64,000 bases of DNA. Source: Corynebacterium kutscheri. GTDB taxonomy: Bacteria > Actinomycetota > Actinomycetes > Mycobacteriales > Mycobacteriaceae. Below, in pieces: positions 45,805 through 55,643 of the stretch; within the stretch, counting starts at the first letter, position 1, and each line of letters starts with the position of its first letter. Made by a program: the position numbers and the translations under genes. The stretch lies in NCBI RefSeq assembly GCF_000980835.1, contig NZ_CP011312.1, forward strand, positions 1,302,001 to 1,366,000, written 5' to 3'. The notes beneath the pieces are model-generated. The model was given only the letters and a program-made list of their open reading frames with translations. It made no database searches and was not told the DNA's origin.

Positions 45805-47078
45805 ATTATCTTGAAGCCATCCGGCTAGCGCTATCGAGTTTGCGCACCAATAAAATGCGCTCTTTGCTTACCCTATTAGGCATTATTGTTGGTATCTCTT
45901 CAGTTATTGCGATCTTGACCTTGGGTCGTTCACTGAGCTCCCAAACAAATCAATCATTAGCGGAATCCGGTATTAATGATTTCACTGTGCAGGTGATTTC
46001 TCGGGAAGCACAAGAAAGCGACGATCCCTATGCCTATCTTTATTCTTCAACTCCTGTCGATAAGGATTCAAAGATCACCCCAGAAATTATTAATAGTATT
46101 AAAGACTCTTCTCTTGGCTCTCAGATAACCGGTATTTCTATTGGTGATAATAGCTCGCACACTGTGACACTGAGCAATGATGATGATAAAGAAGAAAAAA
46201 CAACTGCTCGTGGGGTAAATCTCGACTATTTTACTATCAAAAAAGTCAAACTTCAGACGGGACGTTTTTTTACCGAAGATGAAATTGATGCTGCCGCAAA
46301 CGTGGCAGTTATTTCGCCAACTACGGTTAATGAGCTCTTTGGTGGCAATGCACAAGCCGCTTTAGGCAAAGATATTGAATTGCAAAACTCCAGCGGCGAA
46401 TACGGAAGTTTCACCATTATCGGAGTGTATGCGCCCAAAAAGCAATCAGGTGTTATTTCTTTCCAAGACCCACCGGAATTTTATTTCCCGTACACCGTAG
46501 AACCAGATATCTCTAATTCGGAACTAAAATGGGATAGTATCTCTATCCGCCCTCTAGAAACGACAGATCCTTCTACGTTCAAGGTCGAGCTACAAAAATT
46601 CTTTGATGAAATCTACGCCGACAACAATGAATTTACTGGTAAAGTTCTGGACTTCCGACAAGAGGCTGCCAGTTTTAGCAAACAGCTACAAACAATTAGC
46701 CTTGCTATCTCTGCGATTGCTGGTATTTCCCTACTAGTCGGTGGTATCGGCGTTATGAACATTATGTTGGTTACTGTTACCGAACGCACCAGAGAGATCG
46801 GTGTACGCAAAGCACTCGGTGCTCGACGCAAAGATATCCGCAAACAATTCGTAGTTGAATCTATGATTGTGTGCCTTATCGGAGGCATTATTGGTGTTGT
46901 ACTTGGTAGTACGCTAGGGATACTAGGAGCAAAATTAATTGGCCTTGCAGTATTCCCACCAATAACCGGTATCGTCGTTGCGCTGCTTTTCTCTCTAGGC
47001 ATCGGTTTATTCTTTGGATACTACCCGGCGAATAAAGCCGCAAAGATGAATCCTATTGACGCACTAAGATACGAATAA
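45801..47078 (+). CDS. MacB-type ABC transporter permease (FtsX family)
   Basis: A 425-residue permease with one N-terminal membrane segment (LLTLLGIIVGISSVIAIL), a large extracellular MacB-PCD domain (about residues 45-275) and three C-terminal segments of the FtsX domain. The mechanotransmission/coupling region is LLVGGIGVMNIMLVTVTERTREIGVRKALGARRKDI cut as LVGGIGVMNIMLVTVTER and REIGVRKALGA. It ends before a bidirectional terminator. Members export peptides, lipoproteins or drugs; no substrate or regulator gene is adjacent. Confidence 0.93.
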   Translation: MNYLEAIRLALSSLRTNKMRSLLTLLGIIVGISSVIAILTLGRSLSSQTNQSLAESGINDFTVQVISREAQESDDPYAYLYSSTPVDKDSKITPEIINSIKDSSLGSQITGISIGDNSSHTVTLSNDDDKEEKTTARGVNLDYFTIKKVKLQTGRFFTEDEIDAAANVAVISPTTVNELFGGNAQAALGKDIELQNSSGEYGSFTIIGVYAPKKQSGVISFQDPPEFYFPYTVEPDISNSELKWDSISIRPLETTDPSTFKVELQKFFDEIYADNNEFTGKVLDFRQEAASFSKQLQTISLAISAIAGISLLVGGIGVMNIMLVTVTERTREIGVRKALGARRKDIRKQFVVESMIVCLIGGIIGVVLGSTLGILGAKLIGLAVFPPITGIVVALLFSLGIGLFFGYYPANKAAKMNPIDALRYE

Positions 47079-47079
47079 A

Positions 47080-47107
47080 CCCCTAGGAAGGATCTCCTTC
47101 CTAGGGG
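47080..47107. terminator. Bidirectional terminator
   Basis: CCCCTAGGAAGG (47080-47091) / CCTTCCTAGGGG (47096-47107), a perfect 12-bp stem, lies between the convergent permease and pnp genes. TTTATTC follows on the minus strand; the plus strand has a T-run only after about 15 bases. Confidence 0.85.
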
Positions 47108-47122
47108 CATTCTGCCACATTT

Positions 47123-49381
47123 TTAGCTTTCTTCAGCAACAAGCCCTAAAGAAATCTTGCCGCGATTATCAATATCGAGGATTTCTACCTCGATCTTATC
47201 GCCAACATTGACCACGTCTTCAACCTTCTCGATGCGCTTTCCGCCACCAAGCTTGGAGATGTGGATCAAGCCATCACGTCCTGGGATAAGCGAAATAAAG
47301 GCACCAAAAGCAGTAGTTTTAACAACAGTACCTAAGAAACGCTCCCCTACCTTTGGCAGTTGTGGATTAGCGATAGCATTGATCTTTTCAATCGCCGCCT
47401 CCGCAGCTTCACCGCCGACTGCCGATACATACACGGTACCGTCTTCTTCGATGGAAATATCCGCACCGGTTTCCTCAGTGATCTGGTTAATGGTTTTACC
47501 CTTAGGTCCAATCACCTCACCGATCTTAGAAATAGGAACCTTCACCGATACAATCCGTGGTGCTAGTGGGCTCATATCATCTGGGGTATCGATAACATCA
47601 GCCATAGTGTTCAAAATAGTCAGACGAGCAGTCTTCGCCTGATCTAGAGCTTGAGCAAGCACCTCAGAAGGAATACCATCAAGTTTAGTATCCAGCTGTA
47701 ATGCGGTAATGAAGTCAGCGGTACCAGCTACCTTGAAGTCCATATCACCGAAAGCATCTTCGGCACCTAAAATATCGGTCAAGGCTACATAACGAGTTTC
47801 GCCATCTACTTCATCAGAAACCAAGCCCATGGCAATACCAGCTACTGGTGCCTTCAGCGGCACGCCCGCATTATATAAAGACATAGTCGATGCACACACA
47901 GAGCCCATTGAAGTTGAGCCATTGGAGCCCAATGCCTCAGAGACCTGACGGATTGCATAAGGGAACTCTTCGCGGGAAGGCAGCACTGGTATCACTGCGC
48001 GTTCTGCAAGTGCACCATGGCCGATTTCGCGTCGCTTAGGAGATCCCACTCGACCGGTTTCACCAGTAGAATATGGTGGGAAGTTGTAGTGGTGAATGTA
48101 GCGCTTTGAATCAGTAGGAGTCAATGAATCAACGTGCTGTTCCATCTTGAGCATGTCAAGAGTGGTAACACCCATAATCTGAGTCTCACCGCGCTCAAAA
48201 AGTGAAGAACCATGAGCACGAGGAATAAGATCAACCTCAACCGCCAAATCACGAATATCAGTTACGCCACGACCGTCGATACGGAAGTGATCGCGTAAGA
48301 TCATTTGGCGCACAATCTTCTTCATCACCGCGTTATAAGCAGCACGGATCTCTTTAGCAGAGTTTTCTTCATCAAAAGTAGTTAGAAGCTGTTGTTCAAC
48401 TTCCTCCATGAACACATTGGTTGCTTCATCGCGCTCTTGCTTATCCTTGATGGTCATAAGCTTGCGCAGTCGCTTTGCTGCTTTCTTTTCCACAGCCTCA
48501 TAAACTGGCTCAGAATATGGTGGGAAGAGCGGGAATTCCTGCTCTTCTTTTGCCGCACGGCGTGCTAGGCCTTCTTGTGCTTTACACAAAACTTCAATAA
48601 ACGGCTTTGCGGCCTCTAGACCTTCAGCAACAACAGTTTCAGTCGGAGCTGGAGCACCATGAACAACCTTGTCCACCACTGTGGAAGTAGCACCGGCCTC
48701 AACCATCATAATGGCGACATCGGTAGTGGTCTTACGACCCTTCTTCTTGGTTACCAAACGACCTGCAACTACTAGCTCAAAAAGAGCTTGTTCATGCTGC
48801 TCGTGGTTAGGGAAAGCAATCCAAGTTCCTTCTGGGTGCTTATCATCAGCAATAAGTGCCATACGCACACCACCGACAGCACCAGAAACTGGTAAACCAG
48901 ATAGCTGAGTCGCTGCCGAAGCACCATTAATGGCAACTACGTCATAGTAATCTTCTGGGTTCATCGACATAACAGTGACTACTACCTGGACCTCATTGCG
49001 CAGTCCTTTAACAAAGGTGGGACGCAAGGGGCGGTCGATAAGACGGCAGGCCAAAATCGCCTCAGTCGATGGACGACCTTCACGACGGAAGAAAGAACCT
49101 GGGATTCTACCGGCTGCGTACATGCGTTCTTCTACGTCCACGGTCAGTGGAAAGAAATCAAATCCCTCGCGGGGTTGACTGCTAGCTGTACAGGTAGCCA
49201 GCAGCATGGTGTCATCATCAAGATAAGTTGTGACAGAACCGTCTGCTTGACGGGCCAGCTGACCGGTTTCAAAACGTATGGTACGAGTACCAAAATCACC
49301 ATTATCGATGGTGGCGATAGCCTCTGTGACTCCGAATTCGGTATCTTCAATGAATTCGATGTATTTATTGGCGTTGCTCAA
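47123..49381 (-). CDS. pnp: Polyribonucleotide nucleotidyltransferase
   Basis: PNPase degrades RNA 3'-5' phosphorolytically and can add tails; in actinobacteria it was also called GpsI. The 752 residues contain two RNase PH-like domains ([78 protein letters not shown]), a KH domain ([16 protein letters not shown]) and an S1 domain ([26 protein letters not shown]). The start is TTG at 49381, with GAGGAGA eight bases upstream and the N-terminus aligned to relatives. It follows rpsO after a terminator. Confidence 0.97.
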   Translation of the reverse strand: MSNANKYIEFIEDTEFGVTEAIATIDNGDFGTRTIRFETGQLARQADGSVTTYLDDDTMLLATCTASSQPREGFDFFPLTVDVEERMYAAGRIPGSFFRREGRPSTEAILACRLIDRPLRPTFVKGLRNEVQVVVTVMSMNPEDYYDVVAINGASAATQLSGLPVSGAVGGVRMALIADDKHPEGTWIAFPNHEQHEQALFELVVAGRLVTKKKGRKTTTDVAIMMVEAGATSTVVDKVVHGAPAPTETVVAEGLEAAKPFIEVLCKAQEGLARRAAKEEQEFPLFPPYSEPVYEAVEKKAAKRLRKLMTIKDKQERDEATNVFMEEVEQQLLTTFDEENSAKEIRAAYNAVMKKIVRQMILRDHFRIDGRGVTDIRDLAVEVDLIPRAHGSSLFERGETQIMGVTTLDMLKMEQHVDSLTPTDSKRYIHHYNFPPYSTGETGRVGSPKRREIGHGALAERAVIPVLPSREEFPYAIRQVSEALGSNGSTSMGSVCASTMSLYNAGVPLKAPVAGIAMGLVSDEVDGETRYVALTDILGAEDAFGDMDFKVAGTADFITALQLDTKLDGIPSEVLAQALDQAKTARLTILNTMADVIDTPDDMSPLAPRIVSVKVPISKIGEVIGPKGKTINQITEETGADISIEEDGTVYVSAVGGEAAEAAIEKINAIANPQLPKVGERFLGTVVKTTAFGAFISLIPGRDGLIHISKLGGGKRIEKVEDVVNVGDKIEVEILDIDNRGKISLGLVAEES

Positions 49382-49474
49382 AGAAACGTCTCCTCTTTGT
49401 GACGTTGGGGGCGACGGTCATCGGTGCCGTCTTAAACTCTAATGTTTTGCAACGATTATGCAGTTTAGCATGAA

Positions 49475-49506
49475 AAAACCCGCCACCATATGTGGTAGCG
49501 GGTTTT
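49475..49506 (-). terminator. Terminator of rpsO
   Basis: AAAACCCGC (49475-49483) / GCGGGTTTT (49498-49506) with inner ACCA/TGGT pairing, followed on the minus strand by a run of T, 13 bases after the rpsO stop. It should limit read-through into pnp. Confidence 0.92.
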
Positions 49507-49518
49507 CATAGCTTTAAC

Positions 49519-49788
49519 TTAGCGACGCAGACCCAAACGGGCGATCAAGTCACGGTAACGATCAACGTTGTTATTAGCTAGGTACTTCAAAAGGCCACGA
49601 CGGCGACCCACCAGAAGCAATAGACCACGACGAGAGTGGTGATCATGCTTATGAGACTTCAAGTGCTCAGTCAAATTATTGATCCGGTTGGTTAGCAATG
49701 CAACCTGTGCCTCAGGAGAACCGGTATCGGTCTCGTGAAGGCCATACTCGGCCAAAATGGACTTCTTCTGCTCACTGTTCAAAGCCAT
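49519..49788 (-). CDS. rpsO: Ribosomal protein S15
   Basis: The 89-residue S15 of the small subunit, binding 16S rRNA helices 20-22. The family signature [32 protein letters not shown] covers residues about 39-70 (given in parts: [12 protein letters not shown] and [10 protein letters not shown]). The ATG at 49788 has AAGGAG upstream and gives family length, although the frame is open for 26 codons more. Confidence 0.98.
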   Translation of the reverse strand: MALNSEQKKSILAEYGLHETDTGSPEAQVALLTNRINNLTEHLKSHKHDHHSRRGLLLLVGRRRGLLKYLANNNVDRYRDLIARLGLRR

Positions 49789-49912
49789 GAGTAAAACTCC
49801 TTGATATATTTCAGTCTGTATTTCAAAATTGTTGCCCCGATTTTTACTCGACGCCCCACTTCTCAACTGCTACAGACCACAGTATGAGAAACCTTAAGAA
49901 GCTTAGCAGTTA

Positions 49913-50866
49913 TTATCGCCTCTGTGCAACGCGCCCTACCCGAAGCATAAACTCTGCTAAAAAGCGGGATACATCAACACCGATAGCAACACGGGCATTC
50001 TTCTGTGTATCATTAAGACGTGTTTCATCACCAATAGTTCTACCCCTGGTAGCGCCAGCGGTTTCTACTTTGAGATTCATTTCTATGCATTGAACCAAGC
50101 TGGGGTCAACGGCAACACCTACTGCTAACGGATCATGTAGTCCACAACCACCAAGATGCGGCGCGGTAGTATCATAGGCTCGAATATAGTAGTCCGTTGC
50201 ATCAGCAAGAAAAATTCCCGCTGGGGTTCCCAATTCTCGCCACTGGCTAGTTTCTTGAGTAGTCAGCAAAGTCTGCAACGTAACATCAAGACCAACCATA
50301 GTGATATCGGCTATATTACGCACCATAATGTCTGCAGCTTCGGGATCTTGATGAACGTTTGCTTCTGCCCAGTGGCTAACATTGCCGGGAACAGTTAACG
50401 CACCACCCATAAACACAATATGTGCTTTATGGGAAAAAGTAGGATCTTTAGTAATTGCTGCCGCAATATTCGTCATCGCTCCGGTAGGCACGATAATTAG
50501 CTCATCGCCATATTCATGAACTGCTTGAATAAGAAAATCCACCGCAGGTAGTTTTTCTACTTGTCGATGGGAATCTGGAATAGTGACATCACCGATGCCA
50601 TTTTTACCGTGAATGAACTGAGAAATTTCTAAAACCTCAAAACCTTGTTTTGCTAGGGCATGAGGTTCGCCAGCATAAACAGGTATCTCAGGATGACCAA
50701 AAAGATCAAGCAAAGCAAGATCATTACGGATACCGTCTTCGACGGTGATATTTCCATATGTGGTAGTAATACCAATAAGTTCTAATTCCTCTGAGCCTAA
50801 GGTATATGCCAGAGCAAGAGCGTCATCAATACCGGTGTCTAAATCAAGAATAACCTTCTTGGTCAC
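49913..50866 (-). CDS. iunH: Inosine/uridine-preferring nucleoside hydrolase
   Basis: A 317-residue ribonucleoside hydrolase, cleaving nucleosides to base and ribose for salvage. The calcium-binding N-terminal motif DLDTGIDDALAL is intact, together with GITTTYGNI, VPTGAMTNIAAAI, FMGGALTVPGNVSHWAEANVHQDPEAA and the C-terminal HDPLAVGVAVDP. GTG start has TAGGAG upstream and overlaps the ribF stop as GTGA, so they are coupled. Substrate range is not readable. Confidence 0.94.
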   Translation of the reverse strand: MTKKVILDLDTGIDDALALAYTLGSEELELIGITTTYGNITVEDGIRNDLALLDLFGHPEIPVYAGEPHALAKQGFEVLEISQFIHGKNGIGDVTIPDSHRQVEKLPAVDFLIQAVHEYGDELIIVPTGAMTNIAAAITKDPTFSHKAHIVFMGGALTVPGNVSHWAEANVHQDPEAADIMVRNIADITMVGLDVTLQTLLTTQETSQWRELGTPAGIFLADATDYYIRAYDTTAPHLGGCGLHDPLAVGVAVDPSLVQCIEMNLKVETAGATRGRTIGDETRLNDTQKNARVAIGVDVSRFLAEFMLRVGRVAQRR

Positions 50867-51843
50867 CGTTGTACTCCTAAGATTTGGCGAGTGTTTTCGA
50901 CATCGCGCGCCATGGCATCAAGAAGTTCTTCGACTCCAGAAAACTTTTCCATATCACGTACATGATCAACGAACTCGACTACCACGGTGTGCCCATAAAG
51001 GTCCGCATCACGATCAATTACATAACTTTCCACGCTACGGCGCTCGTCACCAAAAGTAGGATTATGGCCAACTGACACCGCAGCTGGATAACGTACCCCA
51101 CGTTGTATATCGCCATCAATCGGCGCTTCAGAGACCACAGTAAACCAGGCTGCATATACTGCATCACGCGGCAGAGCTACGCTATCCGGGAAATAAAGGT
51201 TAGCTGTTGGAAAGCCGAGTTCTTTGCCTCCGCGACCAGCACCACGAACTACTTCACCTTTAACCGAAAATTCTCGCCCAAGTGCCCAATTAGCCTGGCG
51301 AATATTACCTTGCGTCAATGCATTTCTAATAAATGTGGAACAAACTACCGTGTCATCTTCAGTCAATAATGGTACGACGGTTAACTCTACTGAATTATCA
51401 GCACATAGTTTACGTAACGTAGCGGTAGTTCCTGCTGCTTTAAAACCAAAAGTAAAATTCTCCCCCACCACAACAGCCTTGGCTTTTAAAGTTCCTACCA
51501 CGATGTCATGGAAAAACTCTTCCGGGGTTTTCCGGGAAAGATCCGCAGTAAAATTAAGCGCTAACATATGATCAACACCAAGTTCTTCTGCTAGATCAGC
51601 GCGCTGTGCGACACTACCAAGCATCGGCGGCATATGATCCGGGCGCAAAATAGCCAATGGATGTGGGTTGAAGGTCAATAATAACGATGGCACCCCCAAA
51701 CTACGAGCACGCTGAGTGGCTTCGCTAATTAAAAGTCGATGACCTCGATGTATGCCATCAAAGACACCAATAGTAACCACAGAGGCCGCAAAATCTTGGG
51801 GTACATCGTCGAGTCCATGCCAGATATCCACGTCCATAAACAT
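50863..51843 (-). CDS. ribF: Bifunctional riboflavin kinase / FAD synthetase
   Basis: RibF makes FMN and FAD from riboflavin. The 326 residues have the N-terminal FAD synthetase domain (VTIGVFDGIHRGHRLLI with the nucleotidyltransferase HxGH-like motif; VVGENFTFGFKAAG) and the C-terminal kinase domain (VVRGAGRGGKELGFPTANL). Two ATG codons (51843 and 51837) are possible starts. It is divergent from truB with 174 bases between, and no FMN riboswitch is seen. Confidence 0.96.
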   Translation of the reverse strand: MFMDVDIWHGLDDVPQDFAASVVTIGVFDGIHRGHRLLISEATQRARSLGVPSLLLTFNPHPLAILRPDHMPPMLGSVAQRADLAEELGVDHMLALNFTADLSRKTPEEFFHDIVVGTLKAKAVVVGENFTFGFKAAGTTATLRKLCADNSVELTVVPLLTEDDTVVCSTFIRNALTQGNIRQANWALGREFSVKGEVVRGAGRGGKELGFPTANLYFPDSVALPRDAVYAAWFTVVSEAPIDGDIQRGVRYPAAVSVGHNPTFGDERRSVESYVIDRDADLYGHTVVVEFVDHVRDMEKFSGVEELLDAMARDVENTRQILGVQR

Positions 51844-52017
51844 ACTTGATATTCAGATTGAACTACTAGCTGGCAGTAAGTGTCAGAAAAATCTACCCAG
51901 ACTCTTGTATGGCGATAGCGTGAATATGTCCAGTTATAAAAGCAAATATTCTCAACCGCACTTCCACTACAGGTTCTCTTAATTAGAACTGTATTTATTT
52001 CCCGCTAGACTGCTCTT

Positions 52018-52908
52018 ATGACTGATCCTCTAGCAACATCCGGACTTATTATCGTCGATAAGCCACAAGATATGACCAGCCATGATGTTGTCGCCCGTCT
52101 ACGACGCATTTTTCATACCCGCAAAATCGGACATGCAGGAACCCTTGACCCGATGGCAACCGGTGTACTGGTTCTAGGTATTGAGCGTGGTACAAAATTT
52201 CTTGCCCATATGCGCCTTGCCACCAAAAGTTACACAGCTACCATCCGTCTCGGCATAACTACCACCACTGATGATGCTGAAGGCGAGGTATTGCACAGCA
52301 CAAATGCACTGCATATTACTGACGAACAGATCACAGCTGGTGTTAAAAAACTCACTGGTGAAATCATGCAGCGGCCAAGCTCGGTGAGCGCAATTAAAAT
52401 TAATGGCAAACGCGCCCACCAGTTAGTCCGTGAAGGTCAAGAAGTAGAACTTCCTGCCCGACCAGTAACTGTGTCACGCTTTGATATTACGGGCATTCGA
52501 CGTGAAGAGTTCCTCGATATTGATGTCCAGGTGGATTGTTCCTCTGGCACCTATATCCGCTCACTTGCACGTGATTTGGGTGCTGATCTTAAGGTGGGCG
52601 GTCACTTGATCAGCCTGCGCCGCACTAGCGTTGGTCCGTACCACCTTAATGATGCGCTTACTTTAGATGAGCTTGCCGATAACCCGCGACTGAGTTTAAG
52701 CCTAGATCAAGCATTACAACGCAATTACCCGGTACTCGCGGTATCGGAATCTGAGGCAGCAGATTTAGCTATGGGCAAATGGCTCTCTCCGCGCGGGCTC
52801 AAAGAAGTTGCGGTAGCAGTTAATCCGACAGGACAATCCATTGCTTTAGTACGCGAAAAAGGAAAGCGCTTATCGACGATTTTCGTCGCCCGTCCTTCTA
52901 CGCTCTAA
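52018..52908 (+). CDS. truB: tRNA pseudouridine(55) synthase TruB
   Basis: TruB converts U55 in the tRNA T-loop to pseudouridine. The 296 residues have the catalytic motif KIGHAGTLDPMATGVLVL with the Asp, KSYTATIRLG, QRPSSVSAIKINGKRAH, and CSSGTYIRSLARDLG. TAGACT at 52006-52011 lies six bases before the ATG and no ribosome binding site is seen, so the transcript is probably leaderless. Its end overlaps the convergent pptT gene by 11 bases. Confidence 0.96.
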   Translation: MTDPLATSGLIIVDKPQDMTSHDVVARLRRIFHTRKIGHAGTLDPMATGVLVLGIERGTKFLAHMRLATKSYTATIRLGITTTTDDAEGEVLHSTNALHITDEQITAGVKKLTGEIMQRPSSVSAIKINGKRAHQLVREGQEVELPARPVTVSRFDITGIRREEFLDIDVQVDCSSGTYIRSLARDLGADLKVGGHLISLRRTSVGPYHLNDALTLDELADNPRLSLSLDQALQRNYPVLAVSESEAADLAMGKWLSPRGLKEVAVAVNPTGQSIALVREKGKRLSTIFVARPSTL

Positions 52909-53554
52909 CCGTTGTCGCAGCAAAAACATATCCATCTTTTATAAGCCAACGTCCTTCAATAAAAGGAACCGGTGTTGGGCGAACTAATAGATACGAAATA
53001 AAACTGCCGTCGTCACGCAATTCAATCTCGGCTTGCTCAAAACCTAGCCACCTATGAGTAAGGGGAAACCATGCTTTATAGGTGGCTTCTTTAGCGCAAA
53101 ATAATAGCCGGTCAGCACATTTAACTCCAGGAATTTCATTCAGTCGTTCTAACTGCGGCAATTCACTTGGTCGAGAAATTGAGCTTAGGACTCCCTCTGG
53201 CATTGGTTCGGCAAGTTCAGCATCAAGTCCCATTGATCGTACGATAAGCCTCGGTGCGACAACTGCCGCGCGCAGCCCTTCAGTATGAGTCATAGAACCT
53301 GAAACCGCTGCTGGCCATAACGGCATACCCCGTTCGCCACGCAAAATAGGTTCACCGGTATCTCGACCTAATAGTTCTAATGCTTTATGCGCGCACCACC
53401 GTGCATCACCAAATTCTGCTTTTCGGGCATCCACTGCATGAGTAACTAAAACTTTTTCCAACGGATGTAGATCATTAAACCGACTTAAATCAATACCTTC
53501 GGTACGCAAGGTAAAAAAACGGGCCTCTTCGGGAAATAACAATGCGTTAAGCAT
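52898..53554 (-). CDS. pptT: 4'-phosphopantetheinyl transferase, PptT-like
   Basis: Sfp-type transferase that adds phosphopantetheine to acyl-carrier domains. The 218 residues show GLDAELAEPMPEGVLSSI (magnesium-binding Asp/Glu), LFCAKEATYKAWFPLTHRWLGFEQA with the catalytic Lys-Glu-Ala pattern, and SGSMTHTEGLRAAVV. ATG 53554 has GGAGGTGG upstream and overlaps the upstream stop as TGATG. In mycobacteria PptT lies beside truB and activates Pks13 and related synthases for mycolic acids; C. glutamicum has the same gene. The upstream neighbour is the PptH-like hydrolase. Confidence 0.93.
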   Translation of the reverse strand: MLNALLFPEEARFFTLRTEGIDLSRFNDLHPLEKVLVTHAVDARKAEFGDARWCAHKALELLGRDTGEPILRGERGMPLWPAAVSGSMTHTEGLRAAVVAPRLIVRSMGLDAELAEPMPEGVLSSISRPSELPQLERLNEIPGVKCADRLLFCAKEATYKAWFPLTHRWLGFEQAEIELRDDGSFISYLLVRPTPVPFIEGRWLIKDGYVFAATTVRA

Positions 53555-54351
53555 CAGTCCACCTCCATTACTGGATATGGCCACGGTTGCTTATCTCCAT
53601 GGACTCGCCACTCTTTTGGATACCCCAAGGAAACCTCACAGTGGGTTACTCCATCAACGACGATTTCACTTGGCATATGCAAATGTCCATAAATGACTGC
53701 TTGTGCGTTATATCGCTGTGCCCAATGTCGCGTATGACGCGTACCACACCATAAGCCGATTTCAGGGGAGCGTAAATAATTAATCGGCTCTACTACTAAT
53801 GGCCAATGATTAATCAAAATCGTTGGTCCACTAATCCGACTAAGCCGCTTAATGGAATAAGCCAAGCGATCCCAGCACCATCCCCGAATATCGACGAAAG
53901 GAGCAATAGCAAACTCGTCGGTAAGCATAATTTGCTTCGCCCGCGCCTGAGCAATTGCTTCTTCTACCGTGGTGCCCTGTGGACGGAAAGAATAATCGTA
54001 AAGGGTAAAAAGTGGAACAATGGTAATCCCATGAAATATCGGGTAGGGATCTTCTGGGGTTAGCACACCAATTTTGCGGCATCCTGCTACTAACTCATCA
54101 TATTTGGCGCGACCTTGATAGCGATCTGTTGAACGGGAAAAAAGTTCATGGTTGCCTGGCACCCAAATAACCTTTGCGAAACGTTTGCGTAGTTTATTCA
54201 ATATCGAAATAACCAACTCTGTTCGCTCAGCAACATCACCAGCTACGATCAGCCAATCAGAAGGATCACGCGGCTGAATTTCATCAATACGCGCGGTATT
54301 TGCTTTAACCGCAGCATGCAAATCTGCAACAGCCCAAAGAGTCGTAGTCAC
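53554..54351 (-). CDS. pptH: Metallophosphoesterase, PptH-like phosphopantetheine hydrolase
   Basis: A 265-residue calcineurin-like metallophosphoesterase with all metal motifs: AVADLH, AGDVAER, VIWVPGNHELFSR, LINHWPL and YGHLHMP. Order and sequence match M. tuberculosis PptH (Rv2795c), which removes phosphopantetheine from carrier proteins and opposes PptT, its operon partner. The GTG start overlaps the dinF stop as GTGA; the end overlaps pptT by one base. Thus the two opposed enzymes are translationally coupled. The activity here is inferred from orthology. Confidence 0.88.
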   Translation of the reverse strand: MTTTLWAVADLHAAVKANTARIDEIQPRDPSDWLIVAGDVAERTELVISILNKLRKRFAKVIWVPGNHELFSRSTDRYQGRAKYDELVAGCRKIGVLTPEDPYPIFHGITIVPLFTLYDYSFRPQGTTVEEAIAQARAKQIMLTDEFAIAPFVDIRGWCWDRLAYSIKRLSRISGPTILINHWPLVVEPINYLRSPEIGLWCGTRHTRHWAQRYNAQAVIYGHLHMPSEIVVDGVTHCEVSLGYPKEWRVHGDKQPWPYPVMEVD

Positions 54352-55634
54352 GCTTCTACCCTAGCCCACCGCATTGATTGGAACCTCCAGGCAACCGCTA
54401 ACAACCGAATCACTAACGATGCGAGGATTCCCCACCACACGCCAACAAGACCTGAACCGCTTAACCAGGCCAACCATACCCCAGGTAAATAACCTATAAC
54501 TATGGCAAGCACAGAAATGGTTCTTAAAAAGGCCGCATCAGCTGCACCTAAAAGGACACCATCAATAGAAAATACTATGCTGCCCACAGCAATCATAACG
54601 ATCAAAGGAAACCAAAGAGACTGAAGTTGCATAACCACATTAGGATCTGAACTAAAAATCTGAGGAAGAAAACCCTTTCCTAGCAGAAAAACTATTGCCA
54701 ATACGCAGGCAAAGCTCATCGAATAAGCAATAACTTTCTTACCTACTTCTCTAGCTAATACTGCACTCCCAGCACCTAAGGCTGCCCCCGTAAGAGTTTG
54801 TGCTGCAATAGCTAGCGAATCAAGCACCAGAGTAATAAAATTCCACAGCTGTAATGCAATCTGGTGTGCCGCTAAAGATTCTGGCCCAAAACGCGCGGCC
54901 ACTGCTGCCGCAGCTAAAATTGCTATTTGAAACGACAGCGATCGCACAATCAAATCTCTTCCTAAAATGAGTTGATTGAGCATAATTTTTGCATCCGGGC
55001 GCCACGAACCCGAGTATTGATATACCAGGTAGCTTACAAAACAGATAGCCATAATGAGCGTACCGATTAGTGTTGCCCAGGCCGAACCAATAATTCCAAG
55101 TCTATTAACTAAAATCGGTATTAATATCGCTCCAGGAACAATACCGCTTAGGGTAAACAACAAAGGTAACTGCGTATTTTGAATACCACGCAGCCAACCG
55201 TTTCCCGCCATAACAATAAGCATTAATGGGATACCAAAACAGGTAATACGCAGCCAGGAAGTAGCTAACTGAGCGACCTCATCATTATTGGCTAACCAGC
55301 TAGTAATCTGAGGCGCCAAAGTATAGATAGTAAGCGTTAATACACTACCTACACATAATGCCAACCACGTGGCATGCACACCTTCTTCAATAGCTCCTTG
55401 TTTGTCCCCGGCTCCATATTTACGCGAAGCACGTGCTGTGGTGCCGTAGCTAATAAAGGTTAACTGTCCGGTAACCATTGCATAAATAGTTGAGCCAGCA
55501 CCTAGCGCAGCTAAAGAATAGGCACCAAGCTGACCTACGACGGCGGTATCAAAAAGTAGAAATAGTGGTGTCGCTATTAAAACACCAAGAGCAGGAAGGC
55601 TAAGCGACAGAATTTTTCGGGCATTAACGTACAT
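54348..55634 (-). CDS. dinF: MATE-family efflux transporter DinF
   Basis: A 428-residue MATE transporter with about 12 membrane segments in two bundles. The N-terminal LSLPALGVLIATPLFLLFDTAVVGQLG is typical of the DinF branch, and the second bundle begins near SLSFQIAILAAAAVAARFG. It exchanges drugs or metabolites for cations. The name follows E. coli; no LexA site is nearby. It lies nine bases after the degenerate NrnA gene and overlaps pptH by four. Confidence 0.93.
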   Translation of the reverse strand: MYVNARKILSLSLPALGVLIATPLFLLFDTAVVGQLGAYSLAALGAGSTIYAMVTGQLTFISYGTTARASRKYGAGDKQGAIEEGVHATWLALCVGSVLTLTIYTLAPQITSWLANNDEVAQLATSWLRITCFGIPLMLIVMAGNGWLRGIQNTQLPLLFTLSGIVPGAILIPILVNRLGIIGSAWATLIGTLIMAICFVSYLVYQYSGSWRPDAKIMLNQLILGRDLIVRSLSFQIAILAAAAVAARFGPESLAAHQIALQLWNFITLVLDSLAIAAQTLTGAALGAGSAVLAREVGKKVIAYSMSFACVLAIVFLLGKGFLPQIFSSDPNVVMQLQSLWFPLIVMIAVGSIVFSIDGVLLGAADAAFLRTISVLAIVIGYLPGVWLAWLSGSGLVGVWWGILASLVIRLLAVAWRFQSMRWARVEA

Positions 55635-55643
55635 TATTTACCG

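Noticed and set aside
51844..52017. Possible FMN riboswitch before ribF
   Set aside because: No conserved FMN aptamer motifs are found; the gap is short and fits a simple divergent promoter.
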